The notes beneath the pieces were generated by a model. That model was given only the letters and a program-made list of their open reading frames with translations, made no database searches and was not told the origin of the DNA. This document shows positions 15,082-24,220 of a stretch of DNA of 32,455 nt, in pieces; position 1 is the stretch's first letter, and every line of letters begins with the position of its first letter. Made by a program: the position numbers and the translations under genes. This DNA comes from Deltaproteobacteria bacterium (GTDB lineage Bacteria > Bdellovibrionota > UBA1018 > UBA923), in NCBI GenBank assembly GCA_016186905.1, contig JACPKS010000090.1, forward strand, positions 1 through 32,455, given 5' to 3'.

Positions 15082-16164
15082 ATGAGACACGTAAACCGTA
15101 ACTTCTGGCAGTACACAGCTTTGGCAGTAGGTTTAGTAGTTTCGCAGTTCTCCTTCGCAGCGTCATCAAGTGAGCTTCAGAACCTGAATTATTTGACTCC
15201 AACGTCAAAATGGACTCTGCAGACCGGCTTCATGAAACCCCTGAACGAAGTCCGCAGGACGCACCTAGACACCCCTAAAGTGGATTTGGGCGGCATTGAA
15301 AGAACCGCGTTTGATTGGACGTTCGGAGCCGATTACGGAATTGCCGATAAAATGACTCTCGGCTTGGCGTTCGACTACCTGGTTTTCCAACATGACGCCA
15401 CGGTTGTTGACAAGTCGAATTATCAAGTAAGCACTCGCGCGACGACGAAGGGACTCTCTGACCCAACGATCGGTTTTGTCTATCGCTATATGGCTTCGGA
15501 TTGGATCGGGGACGGCTTCGCAAGACTCAAGCCGAGCCTTCAGAAGAAAGAATACGCGGGCGGAACCTTCGTCGGAGGCGGCCAATACGGCTCAAGCATT
15601 GGTAATAACGTCAGCGGATCAACCGATCTCAGTGTTGGTTCGAAGATGACGACCGAATCCGGCAGTCTCGAGTTTGGAGTCACACCGGCGTTAACGTACC
15701 ATACGACGGCCAAGTTCATGCAAAGAGACGTGTTCTCGGCGTTGAACGCGACGGTAGACAGTAACGGGGAAGATGACGCGTACATCACCGCGAACGCGCA
15801 GCTAAACGCCAGGCACCATTACAACAAGGAACTCTACGCGCAGGCAGGTGCGAATCTGGTTGCGCCGTTTACGATCAACTCGAAGGTTACCGAGACCGTC
15901 ACGACCGCGGGCAGCACCACCACGACGGCAACGGCCACGAATCCCGACGTGCTTAAGACGTCGATTCCGTTCCACATCACGCCGTCGGTAAACTTCGGAT
16001 ACAAGTGGACCTCGGCGCTATTGGTTGATCTTGGTTTCACCTATGACCGTTACGGTGCCGGCATTCAAAATACGAATGGCACGACTGGCGCGAATAAAGG
16101 GCAATCCATGACAAGGGAGCTTACCTCCCTCACGGGTGCCTTGAATTTCAGCTACCAGATGTAA
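15082..16164 (+). CDS. Outer-membrane beta-barrel protein
   Basis: 360 residues, ATG 15082 after AAAAGAGAGGAACATT. Signal peptide to about residue 27 (VVSQFSFAA). The mature chain is built of alternating strands with aromatic girdle residues and Ser/Thr/Asn-rich loops (TTAGSTTTTATATN), and ends in the aromatic pattern LNFSYQM. It shares GLxFDYLV and the GLSDPTIGFVYR element (about residues 96-135) with the minus-strand barrel at 17972-19264, so the two are related. Probable function is an outer-membrane porin or surface protein of unknown substrate. Followed by a strong hairpin, so transcription likely stops or is damped before the next barrel. Confidence 0.8.
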   Translation: MRHVNRNFWQYTALAVGLVVSQFSFAASSSELQNLNYLTPTSKWTLQTGFMKPLNEVRRTHLDTPKVDLGGIERTAFDWTFGADYGIADKMTLGLAFDYLVFQHDATVVDKSNYQVSTRATTKGLSDPTIGFVYRYMASDWIGDGFARLKPSLQKKEYAGGTFVGGGQYGSSIGNNVSGSTDLSVGSKMTTESGSLEFGVTPALTYHTTAKFMQRDVFSALNATVDSNGEDDAYITANAQLNARHHYNKELYAQAGANLVAPFTINSKVTETVTTAGSTTTTATATNPDVLKTSIPFHITPSVNFGYKWTSALLVDLGFTYDRYGAGIQNTNGTTGANKGQSMTRELTSLTGALNFSYQM

Positions 16165-16170
16165 TCCGTC

Positions 16171-16208
16171 TTCTCCGGGGCCCCGCTCAAAGCCGGGGTC
16201 CCGGAGAA
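16171..16208 (+). terminator. Strong hairpin, terminator or attenuator
   Basis: TTCTCCGGG (16171-16179) pairs with CCCGGAGAA (16200-16208), and CCCCG (16181-16185) with CGGGG (16194-16198) around a G-U pair and an 8-base loop: 15 pairs in all. Only a short TTCT follows, so it may act by attenuation rather than full termination. Confidence 0.6.
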
Positions 16209-16223
16209 TTCTCTCCGCTCCTT

Positions 16224-17303
16224 GTGCATCGCAAATCATTGGCCGTTCTCGCAGCAAGCCTGACCCTGTCGCAGCTCTCATGGGCAGCCGACGTGAAATT
16301 CGGAGGCTTAGCCGACGTTTATTACCAATACAACTTCAATAGACCCGCTGGGCCATCCGCCGGTAACGCCGTCGTCACCCCTGCCCGTGGAATCAATGGC
16401 CGGTTCTATGACAGCTTTCATAATCAGCCGAGCGTGAATCTTGTCGAATTAAGCGCTCGAAAGACGGGCGCTGAAGCCGGCTTTCAAGCCGACTTCGACT
16501 TCGGACAGATCGCCGAAGACAACTCCCCCGTTGCCGGCGACGACTTCAGCAAACACTTAGGCCAAGGATTCATCACCTATGCGCCATCGCCTGTTCCGGG
16601 CCTTAAGATCGCCGCCGGCAAGATGGCCGCTCACATGGGATTTGAAACCTACAAGGCTTCGAACAACTGGAATTACTCGCGCTCGAACGCGTTCGGCTTC
16701 GGCGTGCCGCGCTGGCATACCGGCGTAGCCGCGGGCTACGCCTTCATGCCGGAAATGTTCGAATCCACGTTGTATTATTACAACGGCTGGAACACGAATT
16801 ATAAGACGGAAGCCGCCGCGACCGTGGGCGCCAAGCTCGCCTTTTCAAACCTCGCGGATAAGTTAGACATCGCCGTCAATCTTCTCACCGGTCCCGCGGC
16901 TCCCGGCGTGAAGCGCGTTTCGCTCTACGAAACAAACGCCACATACAAGCTCCGATCGGACCTCTTGTACGGCGCCGACTTTCTCTACGGCGAGGGAAAA
17001 CGAACGGGCATCAACGGCGCGAAATGGTGGAGCGCCGCGCTTTACCACAAGTGCGGGATTTACAGGAACGCAACACTTTCCCCTCGCCTGGAAATGTACG
17101 AAGACAAAGACGCTTTCACGACCGGCACCGGCCAGTCGATCAAGTCAGCGACTCTCACCCACAGTTATCTGTTGGCTGACGGCCTCGATTTCAGGATGGA
17201 AGGCCGGTACGATTGGTCGAGCCAGCCCTTCTTTAATAGAAGCGGCTTCGCTGCGGCCAAGAACGTGACAACTTTCACGCTTGTGGCGCTCTATGGATTT
17301 TAA
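16224..17303 (+). CDS. BBP2-type porin (outer-membrane beta-barrel porin-2)
   Basis: 359 residues starting at GTG 16224; no ATG lies upstream in frame, and no clear ribosome site is seen. Signal peptide SLAVLAASLTLSQLSWAADV. The early signature GGLADVYYQYNFNRPAG and the strand pattern AGFQADFDFGQI (about 85-100) are typical of the BBP2/OmpL-like family (PF07642). The C-terminus ends in FTLVALYGF with a final Phe, required for barrel assembly by the BAM complex. Probably a general porin. It lies between two other barrel genes, 30 bp ahead of the next one, which could be co-transcribed. Two Cys-free halves and no unusual features. Confidence 0.85.
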   Translation: MHRKSLAVLAASLTLSQLSWAADVKFGGLADVYYQYNFNRPAGPSAGNAVVTPARGINGRFYDSFHNQPSVNLVELSARKTGAEAGFQADFDFGQIAEDNSPVAGDDFSKHLGQGFITYAPSPVPGLKIAAGKMAAHMGFETYKASNNWNYSRSNAFGFGVPRWHTGVAAGYAFMPEMFESTLYYYNGWNTNYKTEAAATVGAKLAFSNLADKLDIAVNLLTGPAAPGVKRVSLYETNATYKLRSDLLYGADFLYGEGKRTGINGAKWWSAALYHKCGIYRNATLSPRLEMYEDKDAFTTGTGQSIKSATLTHSYLLADGLDFRMEGRYDWSSQPFFNRSGFAAAKNVTTFTLVALYGF

Positions 17304-17333
17304 ACTGGGATTGAAAACGGAGGAACCGACGAC

Positions 17334-17975
17334 ATGAAAACCAATATCCTCGTTCTAAGTATCTTCTTCTTCGCTCTTTCCGCCTCGGCTGCCGATAAGG
17401 CGCGCAAGGGCGAAGTCAGTCTGATTCCGGGTTTCGAATTGGGGCTGAACTTCGCCAACGCAACCGTGACCTCGCCTACGACCAACGTTTCGTCGCGCAC
17501 GGGGCTGATTTTCGGCGGCAATCTCGAGGTCGGCCTCACCGAGAATTTTTTCGTGCAGCCTGGAATCCGCTATATCCAAAAGGGCGCCGAAAGCGTTTCG
17601 ACCGTGGCTGGATCGACCGTCACCACCGCGTTCAACTTTGATTACCTGGAATTCCCCGTGCTCGCGAAAGCGAAGCTCGCGGACGGCGACTTCAAGCCGT
17701 TCGCGTTCTTCGGGCCGAGCTTCGGCGTGCTTTTAAGCGCTAACGCCGACTCCACCGCGAACTCCCGCACGACCAGCACCAATATCTCAAGCAATACCGA
17801 AAATACCGACTTTTCGCTTCTTTTCGGAGTAGGCGGCGAATACCCGCTCAATAAAACCATGGACCTCACGGCCTCGATCGGCTTCTCCTTGGGCCTCACC
17901 GACGTGAACACCACGAGTGTGAGCTGGAAAAATACCGGAACGCAGCTTTTAGCCGGCGCGAAGTGGAATCTTTAA
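17334..17975 (+). CDS. Small outer-membrane beta-barrel protein (porin family)
   Basis: 213 residues, ATG 17334 after AACGGAGGAACCG. Signal peptide MKTNILVLSIFFFALSASAA. The chain is an eight-strand type: glycine-rich start (GFELGLNFA), FVQPGIRYIQKG, FDYLEFPVLAKAK, FKPFAFFGPSFGVLL, then FSLLFGVGGEY, as in OMP_b-brl_2 proteins (PF13568). Loops are rich in Ser, Thr and Asn. It ends in aromatic-containing AGAKWNL. Its stop overlaps the stop of the convergent minus-strand gene by a few bases, so the two transcripts converge tail to tail. Probably exposed at the surface, function unknown. Confidence 0.8.
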   Translation: MKTNILVLSIFFFALSASAADKARKGEVSLIPGFELGLNFANATVTSPTTNVSSRTGLIFGGNLEVGLTENFFVQPGIRYIQKGAESVSTVAGSTVTTAFNFDYLEFPVLAKAKLADGDFKPFAFFGPSFGVLLSANADSTANSRTTSTNISSNTENTDFSLLFGVGGEYPLNKTMDLTASIGFSLGLTDVNTTSVSWKNTGTQLLAGAKWNL

Positions 17976-19264
17976 AACTGAATCGCGACACCGGCCGCGA
18001 TCTTGTTCTGCGAATACTTGTTCTCGAACTCCGAAGCGACACCGTTGGACTGGACTAATCTTTCGTCATCGCCGTAACGCTGGAGCGAAAACTCCGCGAA
18101 TACCAGTGCGCGCTCTCCAATCTTATACCCGACGGTCGCCCCGTATGCCGTCACGGGATGGACCATGAGTCCCGCCGTGATTACAGGATCGGTTTTATAC
18201 GCAAGATTTTGACGATAGGGCAACAGAATCGTCCCCTCAGGTGAAACGAAGAATTTTTCCGTCAGCTGACTTCGAAATACGACGTGAGCCGCGAGAATTT
18301 TCCGCGCGTCGATGTGATACCCGCTCGAGTCAGGCGTCGCTCTTACGTCCGCCGCCGATGCGTACAACGCGCCCACACCTAATCCTACCTCGTGTTTTCC
18401 CGTTCCCCAGAAGAGGTCCGCTTCCGCGCCCGCGAGGGTTGAACCCGAGGCATTCGTCCCTCGAGCCGCGTCGGTCGCGACTTTCGCGGGAACGACCGAT
18501 GGCGCGGCGAAAATCGCAACATCTCCCGCAAAGCCCGCGGCTCCGCGCTTAAGAAGCCGGTGCTTCACCCCAACCGTGGGATTGGATACGCCGCTCGCCT
18601 TGGCCGTCGTCTGCTGTTGCGTGGACGCAACGGTCGTGTCGGATTTCGACTGCACCAGGTAATCGAATGAAAGACCGAGCGACACTCGCTCGTAGAGACC
18701 ATACAAAACCTCCGCGCCGGCGGTCCTTACTGTCGACTTGATACCCGCGAAATCGGTACCGTCGCTTCGCTTGGAGTTTTGGCGATCCGACAGAGTCGTA
18801 TCGCCATCAACTTTCAAAAAAATCTTCCGGCGTGGAACGAAGTAGCTAAGCCTTTCTATCCCGTTCGGATCGAGAATCGGCGCACGAGGCTCCTCCAGCG
18901 GTTCGGCGTCCTCCCGCCGCTCTTCCTGCGGTTGCTTGCCGGTTACGGTTTGGGGCGGAGGCGCCTGAGATTCGCCGGCTTCTCCGACGGGGCGATCCGT
19001 TAAAGTATCGCCGGCTCTAAGCGGCGCATCCGCATTGAACTCGACCACGGCAACCCGAGCTCCGACTTGCGTGACTTGTCCGCCCGAACCCTCCACCCTG
19101 CCGTAGAGCCGATCTCCGACCTTGAGGTTCTTGACGTCCCCTTGAACCATCGCGCGTTTCTGCATGACGGCCGTGACGGTGAACTGCTGGTCTGCCCAGC
19201 TTTGCGTCACGAGACAAAACAAGCCCAACAGTGGCATCGCAATCCGGCAGATTTTGAGTTTCAT
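17972..19264 (-). CDS. Outer-membrane barrel with periplasmic N-terminal domain
   Basis: 430 residues from ATG 19264. Signal peptide to about residue 24 (LVTQSWA). Residues 25-95 make a small soluble domain (VMQKRAMVQGDVKNLKVGDRL, ending RAGDTLTD), then a Pro/Glu/Gln-rich linker (about 96-130), then a barrel of about 300 residues ending VAIQF. The barrel part shares GLSFDYLV and SNPTVGVKHRLL with the barrel at 15082, so they are paralogs. The N-terminal domain may bind peptidoglycan or another envelope protein. It may be read through from the pyrophosphatase gene upstream, although a terminator lies 43 bp before its ATG. Confidence 0.75.
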   Translation of the reverse strand: MKLKICRIAMPLLGLFCLVTQSWADQQFTVTAVMQKRAMVQGDVKNLKVGDRLYGRVEGSGGQVTQVGARVAVVEFNADAPLRAGDTLTDRPVGEAGESQAPPPQTVTGKQPQEERREDAEPLEEPRAPILDPNGIERLSYFVPRRKIFLKVDGDTTLSDRQNSKRSDGTDFAGIKSTVRTAGAEVLYGLYERVSLGLSFDYLVQSKSDTTVASTQQQTTAKASGVSNPTVGVKHRLLKRGAAGFAGDVAIFAAPSVVPAKVATDAARGTNASGSTLAGAEADLFWGTGKHEVGLGVGALYASAADVRATPDSSGYHIDARKILAAHVVFRSQLTEKFFVSPEGTILLPYRQNLAYKTDPVITAGLMVHPVTAYGATVGYKIGERALVFAEFSLQRYGDDERLVQSNGVASEFENKYSQNKIAAGVAIQF

Positions 19265-19306
19265 AGCTTATATTTGAATCCAATCTTCGGTACCGCACAA
19301 ACAAAA

Positions 19307-19333
19307 AAGCCGCCGGGACTTTCCCGGCGGCTT
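19307..19333 (-). terminator. Intrinsic terminator (minus strand)
   Basis: AAGCCGCCGGGA (19307-19318) and TCCCGGCGGCTT (19322-19333) pair perfectly over 12 bp with a 3-base loop. On the minus strand it is followed by a T-run (TTTTTTGTTTG), the standard intrinsic terminator form. It would end transcription coming from the pyrophosphatase gene, about 140 bp after that gene's stop. Confidence 0.85.
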
Positions 19334-19366
19334 CCAATTTTACGTTTATTGCTGCTACGACGAAGT

Positions 19367-19468
19367 AACCGCTGCGCGGTTGTCCTCCGAGAGCTTGTGA
19401 GCAAGCTCGCATCGCTTTCTCGGACGTCCGCATCGCGTAAAAACGTGACGTCGGTCACGTTTTTACGC
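19367..19468. repeat. Cluster of palindromes downstream of the pyrophosphatase
   Basis: Four perfect stems in about 100 bp: AACCGC-TGC-GCGGTT (19367-19381), GAGCTTG-TGAG-CAAGCTC (19391-19408) nested within TCCGAGA (19386-19392)/TCTCGGA (19418-19424), CGGACGTCCG (19421-19430), and GCGTAAAAACGTGAC-GTCG-GTCACGTTTTTACGC, a 15-bp perfect stem (19435-19468) 7 bp after the pyrophosphatase stop. Such density suggests a structured 3' RNA end, a REP-like mosaic, or both. A small non-coding RNA is possible but not shown. Confidence 0.65.
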
Positions 19469-19475
19469 GCTTGCG

Positions 19476-21923
19476 CTACAACGACGCGGACATCTGCGCG
19501 CTCTTGCCGGTCGCGGCGGTCTTCTTCGCGCCCTGAACCGAGCCCGTGATGCGCATCCCGTAGAACGAGCGCACCACGAAGAAGAGGCCCACGATAAAAA
19601 ACGCGACTCCGAGGTACATCGAAATGTCCTTGGCCTGAACCGCGATCTCGACGGCAAGAAGCCCGAAGAGCGTCGTGAACTTGATGATCGGGTTGAGCGC
19701 GACCGACGACGTGTCCTTGAAAGGATCGCCGACCGTATCGCCCACGACCGTCGCCGCATGGAGGGGCGTGCCCTTTTCCTTCAGGTCGACTTCGACGACT
19801 TTCTTGGCGTTGTCCCAAGCGCCCCCGGAATTGGCCATGAACATGGCCTGGTACAAGCCGAAGACCGCGATCGAGATCAAATACGCCGCGAAGAACGTCG
19901 GATCGAAGAACGCGAACGCCAACGTGAACGAGAAGATCACGCCGAAGATGTTGATCATGCCGGCCTGCGCGTACTGCGTGCAGATCTTCACGACCTCCTT
20001 CGAGGACTCAACCGACGCGCTCGCGTTTGAGTCGAGCCGGATGTTCTTCTTGATGTACTCCACCGCGCGATACGCGCCCGTCGTCACGGCTTGCGTCGAA
20101 GCGCCGCAGAACCAGTAGATCACCGCTCCGCCGGTCATGAAACCGAGCAGCACGCGAGGATCGAGCAGGTCGAGCTTGAGATTGAGCAGGAGGATGATCG
20201 AGAAAATCATCGTCGTAGCGCCTATCACCGCCGTGCCGATGAGCACGGGTTTCGCCGTCGCCTTGAACGTGTTGCCGGCCGAGTCATTGTCTTCGAGAAA
20301 GTGCTTGCCCTTCTCGAAGTTCGGCGCGAATCCGAAGTTCTTCTGGATGTCGGCCTTGATGTTCGGAACGTGCTCGATCTGCGAGAGCTCGAACACCGAC
20401 TGCGCGTTGTCGGTCACCGGGCCGTAGCTGTCGACCGCGATGGTGACCGGCCCCATTCCAAGCATCCCGAACGCCACGAGACCGAACGCGAACACGGCCG
20501 GATAGACCATGAACTGCTCCATGCCCATCGAGCTCGTGAGGTACGCGATGTACATGAGTGCGACAAGCGCGATGCCCTTCCAGAACGCGCTGAAGTTACC
20601 GGCCACGAGTCCCGAGAGAATCGTAAGCGACGCGCCACCCTCGCGCGAGGCCGTAACCACTTCGGCGACGTGCCTGGACTTAGCGCTCGTGAAGACCTTC
20701 GTGAGCTCTGGGATGATCGCCGCTGCGAGCGTGCCGCAGGAGATGATCGTCGAAAGCTTCCACCAAAGCCCAGTACCCATGTTCTCGATGAGCAGGTAGC
20801 TCACGCCGTAGGTCACGAAGATCGAAAAGATCGAGGTGATCCAAACGAGACTCGTGAGCGGAGCCTCGAAGTCGAAGTGATCCGAATTGAAGTATTTCGC
20901 CTTCGCGAGCGCGCCGTTGACCAGGTACGAGCCGATCGACGTCACGACCATCAGCACGCGCATCACGAAGATCCAGACGATCAGGTGAGCCTGAATTTCG
21001 GGATTGGCAAGCGTCAGCGAGCCATCCGCGCCGCGGGTCATGCCCGCCGCGAGGACGATGAAGCTGATGAGCGCCACACCCGTGACACCGTAGGTTTCAA
21101 AGCCGTCGGCCGTGGGGCCAACGCTGTCGCCGGCGTTATCGCCCGTGCAGTCGGCGATGACACCCGGGTTGCGAGCATCGTCTTCCTTGATGTTGAAGAC
21201 GATCTTCATCAGGTCCGAGCCGATGTCGGCGATTTTGGTGAAAATGCCGCCGCAGATACGCAGAGCGCTAGCACCCAGCGATTCGCCGATGGCGAATCCC
21301 ACGAAGCAGGCGCCGGCACTTTCGCGCGGCATGAAAAGCAGAATGAAAAGCATCATCAGCAGCTCAACACAGATCAGGAGCACGCCGATGCTCATTCCGG
21401 ATCTGAGCGGAATATCCATCACGCCAAAGGGCTTCCCCTCAAGCGACGCGAACGCCGTGCGGCTGTTCGCGTAAGTGTTGATGCGGATGCCGAACCACGC
21501 CACGGCAAACGAGCCGAGGATGCCTAAGATCGACCAAAGCATGATCAGCGCGACCTTCCCGAACTCGAGATGCTGCAAACCCGCGAAGTAATATACGATG
21601 CAGGCGCCGATGAAGAGCTCGAGCACGATCAAGAGCTTGCCCTGCTGGAAGAGATACGTCTTGCACGTCTCGTAGATCAGCGCCGAAATATCGAGCATCG
21701 ACTTGTGCGCTGGAAGGCTCTTGATTTTGTTGAACTCCATGAAGCCGAACACCATTCCGGCCAGACAGACGAAAATGCCGGCATAAAGGATCTGGTTTCC
21801 CGTAAGTGTTGCGCCGAACAGATTGAACGTGTTCGTCAACTCAGGGATATGCAGGTCTGCTTCGCTGGCCATCGCCAGAACCGGGGAGAACAGACCGAAA
21901 AGGAACGTGAGAATCCGTTTCAT
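19476..21923 (-). CDS. hppA: Membrane-bound proton-translocating pyrophosphatase
   Basis: 815 residues from ATG 21923 (ribosome site GAGGAAAATTCG on the minus strand); an in-frame extension to 22157 is unlikely. Hydrolyses pyrophosphate and pumps ions across the inner membrane through about 16 helices. Signatures are IFTKIADIGSDLMK (226-240), DCTGDNAGDSVGPTADGFE (258-276), GPVTDNAQ and the C-terminal NSGGAWDNAKK. Lys554 in GNTFKATAK sits where potassium-independent enzymes have Lys and potassium-dependent ones Ala, so the enzyme is probably a potassium-independent proton pump. The neighbouring residue expected to be Thr in that subfamily looks like Ala, so subtype is not certain. The length is at the high end for bacteria. 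A palindrome cluster and a terminator follow. Confidence 0.95.
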   Translation of the reverse strand: MKRILTFLFGLFSPVLAMASEADLHIPELTNTFNLFGATLTGNQILYAGIFVCLAGMVFGFMEFNKIKSLPAHKSMLDISALIYETCKTYLFQQGKLLIVLELFIGACIVYYFAGLQHLEFGKVALIMLWSILGILGSFAVAWFGIRINTYANSRTAFASLEGKPFGVMDIPLRSGMSIGVLLICVELLMMLFILLFMPRESAGACFVGFAIGESLGASALRICGGIFTKIADIGSDLMKIVFNIKEDDARNPGVIADCTGDNAGDSVGPTADGFETYGVTGVALISFIVLAAGMTRGADGSLTLANPEIQAHLIVWIFVMRVLMVVTSIGSYLVNGALAKAKYFNSDHFDFEAPLTSLVWITSIFSIFVTYGVSYLLIENMGTGLWWKLSTIISCGTLAAAIIPELTKVFTSAKSRHVAEVVTASREGGASLTILSGLVAGNFSAFWKGIALVALMYIAYLTSSMGMEQFMVYPAVFAFGLVAFGMLGMGPVTIAVDSYGPVTDNAQSVFELSQIEHVPNIKADIQKNFGFAPNFEKGKHFLEDNDSAGNTFKATAKPVLIGTAVIGATTMIFSIILLLNLKLDLLDPRVLLGFMTGGAVIYWFCGASTQAVTTGAYRAVEYIKKNIRLDSNASASVESSKEVVKICTQYAQAGMINIFGVIFSFTLAFAFFDPTFFAAYLISIAVFGLYQAMFMANSGGAWDNAKKVVEVDLKEKGTPLHAATVVGDTVGDPFKDTSSVALNPIIKFTTLFGLLAVEIAVQAKDISMYLGVAFFIVGLFFVVRSFYGMRITGSVQGAKKTAATGKSAQMSASL

Positions 21924-22081
21924 CGAATTTTCCTCATGAAATAGGTGGTTAATTGTCCGACTGTTGTAATGAAGTATGGGTTCCTTGTCAAAATCAAAAA
22001 ACCTTCGCATCCGGAATAACGCATCAGGTCGGAACCATTTTACGGTTATACTTTTATGATTCGCTATCCAAAACTCTACCC

Positions 22082-24220
22082 ATGGAGACCCTTGTGCCGG
22101 CCACCAGAACTTTCTTGATCGTATTATCGCTTCTCTTCTCTTTGGTTTCGGCGTCATCCTACGGCGCTTCCCCTGGCACGCCCAAACTCGGTTATTTGGA
22201 CTGCCCGGTCATCCCCCCGATCATGCAGGGATTCCTTTCGCATCACGTGGGCTTCAGAAAGCTTGATCCCGAACTCGAAACACGCACGATTGAGCAGTTC
22301 TTGAACCGGCTAGACCCCTCGAAGACGTACCTTCTCGAATCGGACGTAAGTCTCATCCGCGGCAATCTCAAGGGGATCTTCAAGAAGGTCGGCCAGGACT
22401 GCAGCGCGCTTCAGGCCGCGCATCAGGTTCTGGTCAAGCGCGTGGAAGAGACCGTGGCGTACGTGAAGCAGGTCTTGGGCGGACACTTCAAGCTCGACAA
22501 GAACACGCAGCTCGAGGCGCAATCCCAGACCCGCTGGATACCCGATTCGCCGGCGGATTTTCAGGAGTTCGTGCAGGATACCGAGCTCCTGATCAACCCA
22601 AAAATGAGAACGTGGCCCTCGACGACGAAAGACCAGCGGGATCTGACGATGAAGCTCATCCAGTTCCAGATCTCGAACTACCTCGCCACCGACATGAAGC
22701 TTGCGCAGGCTAAAAAGCAGCTTGAACATCGCTATGAGCTCAACGTCAAGCGCCAGAAAGAGCTTTCGCGCGACGACCTTTACGGATTTTTTCTCGACGC
22801 CTTCGCGACGTCGCTTGACGCGCACTCAGGCTTTCTCAGCCGCGACACGCTTGAAGACTTCGAGATCTCGATGCGGCTTTCGCTTGAGGGAATCGGCGCG
22901 GCGCTGACCTGGGAAGACGGTTACACGACCGTCGACAATCTCATCCCGGGAGGAGCGGCCGAGAAATCCGGCGAGGTGCAGCCCAAAGACAAGATCATCG
23001 CCGTCGCGCAGGCGGACGGCACGTTCGAGAACGTGATCGACATGCCTCTTCGCGATGTCGTGCGGCTCATCCGCGGAAAGAAAGGAACGATGGTGCGGCT
23101 CACGATCCTGCGCCAGAGCGGCAAAGAGACCGAACGTCGCGTCGTTTCGCTCAAGCGCGACAAGATCAGCTTGCAGGACGAGGCCGCCAAGCTCACGTAT
23201 ACGACCGTAAAAGAAGGCGGCAAGAACCTGAAGATCGCGGTCATCGACCTGCCGTCGTTTTACGGCGACATGACACGGCAAACCCGCTCCTGCTACGATG
23301 ACATGAAAAAACTCGTTGGGCAGGCCGCGCGGGAGAAAGCCGACGGGATGATCCTCGACCTCTCGAGAAACGGCGGCGGGCTTCTTTCGGAAGCAGTGAG
23401 GATCGGCGGGCTTTTCGTCAAGAGAGGCAACATCGTCGCAACACAGGACTCACAGCAGAAATCCGACATGCTCGCCGACGACAACGAAGACATCGCGTGG
23501 AACGGCCCGCTTGCGATTCTGACGAGCCGCCTTTCGGCCAGCGCTTCCGAGATCGTGTCGGGCGCGCTCAAGGATTATCGCCGGGCCCTGATCGTCGGTG
23601 GCGACCACACGTTCGGCAAAGGCACGGTTCAGGCGATGATGAACCTTCCGCGAGAGCTGGGTGCCATCAAGGTCACGACGGGAATGTTCTTCGTCCCCAG
23701 CGGAAACTCCACTCAGTACGCCGGCGTGCCCGCGGACATCGAACTGCCCAGCGTGTTTTCGACCAAAGACATCGGCGAGAAGAGCCTGGATTACTCGCTT
23801 CCGCCCAAAACGATCCCGGCGTTCTTGAGCAGCGAAGTCAACGACGGCTCGCCGGCCCGCCATTGGAACCCGGTGACCTCGGCTCTCGTCGAGAAACTGA
23901 GAGCGCTCTCCTCCGCGCGGGCCGAGAAGGATCCTGAGTTCAAAAAGATCAGGACGGAGCTCGCGGAAATCGAGAAAAACAAAGGCATCATCCGGCTCGC
24001 CGATTCGATGAAAAAGATGAAGGAAGAAAAGGCGAAGGAGAAAAAGAAGGAGAAGAAGCTCGGCAAGCGCCGCGGCCGGCGCGAAAGCGACGAGGAGTAC
24101 CTCAAACTGCCGCAGGTGCATGAGGCGGTTCAGATCATGGCCGACATGGTCGGGCTCAGCCGTTCCGGAACGAGCCAGGCAGCCGCGACAGCGGCGGCAC
24201 CCGCCGCCACGGTACGGTGA
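22082..24220 (+). CDS. C-terminal processing protease (Prc-like, S41)
   Basis: 712 residues from ATG 22082; a longer frame from 21953 lacks a ribosome site and a signal sequence. Signal peptide ends ASSYGA. The N-terminal helical region (about 35-240) resembles the Prc/Tsp N-terminal domain, then come a PDZ domain (about 270-350, LEGIGAALTWEDGYTTVDNL) and the S41 core. The catalytic dyad is Ser487 in LSASASEI and Lys513 in HTFGKGTVQ. The C-terminus has a Lys/Glu-rich helical stretch (about 640-670) and an Ala-rich tail. It trims periplasmic or lipoprotein substrates. Its stop overlaps the GTG start of the kinase gene (GTGA), implying translational coupling. The ClpX/Nlp-like adaptor usually found with Prc is not seen nearby. 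Confidence 0.93.
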   Translation: METLVPATRTFLIVLSLLFSLVSASSYGASPGTPKLGYLDCPVIPPIMQGFLSHHVGFRKLDPELETRTIEQFLNRLDPSKTYLLESDVSLIRGNLKGIFKKVGQDCSALQAAHQVLVKRVEETVAYVKQVLGGHFKLDKNTQLEAQSQTRWIPDSPADFQEFVQDTELLINPKMRTWPSTTKDQRDLTMKLIQFQISNYLATDMKLAQAKKQLEHRYELNVKRQKELSRDDLYGFFLDAFATSLDAHSGFLSRDTLEDFEISMRLSLEGIGAALTWEDGYTTVDNLIPGGAAEKSGEVQPKDKIIAVAQADGTFENVIDMPLRDVVRLIRGKKGTMVRLTILRQSGKETERRVVSLKRDKISLQDEAAKLTYTTVKEGGKNLKIAVIDLPSFYGDMTRQTRSCYDDMKKLVGQAAREKADGMILDLSRNGGGLLSEAVRIGGLFVKRGNIVATQDSQQKSDMLADDNEDIAWNGPLAILTSRLSASASEIVSGALKDYRRALIVGGDHTFGKGTVQAMMNLPRELGAIKVTTGMFFVPSGNSTQYAGVPADIELPSVFSTKDIGEKSLDYSLPPKTIPAFLSSEVNDGSPARHWNPVTSALVEKLRALSSARAEKDPEFKKIRTELAEIEKNKGIIRLADSMKKMKEEKAKEKKKEKKLGKRRGRRESDEEYLKLPQVHEAVQIMADMVGLSRSGTSQAAATAAAPAATVR

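Noticed and set aside
20091-21527. A 478-codon open frame on the plus strand
   Set aside because: It lies antisense to the well-supported pyrophosphatase gene and has the Arg/His/Glu-rich make-up typical of a shadow frame in GC-rich DNA.
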